Assembly: GCA_964530215.1 (NCBI GenBank)
Contig: CAZHAJ010000121.1
Span: forward strand, 1-5,901
DNA length: 5,901 nt
Direction of reading: 5' to 3'
Origin: JAAXTT01 sp964530215
GTDB lineage: Bacteria; Bacillota; Desulfotomaculia; Desulfotomaculales; Desulfocucumaceae
The translations under genes were made by a program, and so were the position numbers. The notes beneath the pieces are model-generated. The model did no database searches. It was given only the letters and a program-made list of their open reading frames with translations, and had not been told where the DNA came from. This document shows positions 5,672 through 5,901 of the stretch, piece by piece. Within the stretch, counting starts at the first letter, position 1; the number at the start of each line of letters is the position of its first letter.

Positions 5672-5901
5672 TTGAAACGCTACAAAATCATTACTTTCGG
5701 TTGTCAAATGAACGAAAACGATACCGAAAAAATGCATGGTATTTTAGAACAAATGGGATTTTTAGAAGCAGACTCGATGGAAGACAGCGATATTTTGCTT
5801 ATTAACACTTGTTGCCTAAGGGAAACTGCAGAAAATAAAGTATATTGACTACTGGGAAGGCTGAAAAAGCTAAAGGAAACAAATCCATCCCTTATAATAG
5901 G
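5672..5901 (+). pseudogene. miaB: tRNA methylthiotransferase MiaB, 5' part, interrupted by in-frame TGA
   Basis: MiaB is a radical-SAM iron-sulfur enzyme that adds a methylthio group to i6A37 of tRNAs reading UNN codons. Only the first 76 codons are in the window. The N-terminal MTTase domain is clear: FGCQMNENDTEKMHG (C11) and NTCCLRETAENKVY (C47 in the second cysteine position), then LLGRLKKLKETNPSLIIG. The third cluster cysteine and the radical-SAM CxxxCxxC lie beyond the edge. The start is TTG at 5672, with a weak GGTGA (5663-5667) four bases upstream; no in-frame ATG precedes FGCQMN. Codon 59 (5846-5848) is TGA, where homologues often carry Gly (GGA would need one G-to-T change), and the frame stays fully MiaB-like afterwards. 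No SECIS-like hairpin follows, and this is not a Sec or Cys position. Identity is firm; whether the gene is truly broken is not. Confidence 0.85.

Noticed and set aside
5849..5901. SECIS element making the miaB TGA a selenocysteine codon
   Set aside because: Only a 3-4 bp stem is possible just after the TGA, and the site is not a Cys/Sec position in MiaB.

Overview
The window looks like a piece of a low-to-moderate GC Gram-positive (Firmicutes/Clostridia-type) chromosome. The grounds are strong GGAGG-type ribosome binding sites, a TTG start, U-tailed intrinsic terminators, extended -10 promoters, a PheB/ThrR-family ACT protein, and an aspartokinase with the Bacillus-type internal start. No genus can be assigned from sequence reading alone. 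No phage, transposon, CRISPR or RNA gene was seen.

Layout: an intrinsic terminator (about 39-74) closes an upstream unit that lies outside the window. A promoter (77-105) and a dyad-rich leader (110-149) then start a four-gene plus-strand operon: an ACT-domain regulator (157-597), homoserine dehydrogenase hom (636-1919), homoserine kinase thrB (1932-2834) and aspartokinase lysC (2871-4097). The gaps are 38, 12 and 36 bases. A 193-base convergent spacer (4098-4290) holds a terminator hairpin best placed for the minus-strand gene, a degenerate 7-bp tandem repeat and a 10-bp palindrome. An archaeal-type phosphoglycerate mutase (COG3635, a family also proposed to include homoserine kinases) runs on the minus strand (4291-5490). 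A 181-base divergent spacer carries candidate promoters, followed by the 5' part of miaB (tRNA methylthiotransferase) on the plus strand, which runs off the right edge.

The operon is the aspartate-family amino-acid pathway: LysC phosphorylates aspartate, Hom makes homoserine, and ThrB phosphorylates it toward threonine. The ACT protein is the likely local regulator. Aspartate-semialdehyde dehydrogenase and threonine synthase are not in this window.

The most notable points are: (1) hom is broken by an in-frame TAA at codon 113, and miaB by an in-frame TGA at codon 59, both in strongly conserved stretches; (2) lysC has a near-ideal internal ribosome binding site and ATG that would make a free regulatory beta subunit; (3) the operon leader has three GTGGA half-sites about one helical turn apart; (4) a GHMP homoserine kinase sits next to a COG3635 enzyme. 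I see no clearly new multi-gene system; this is mostly a known pathway with unusual lesions and regulatory details.
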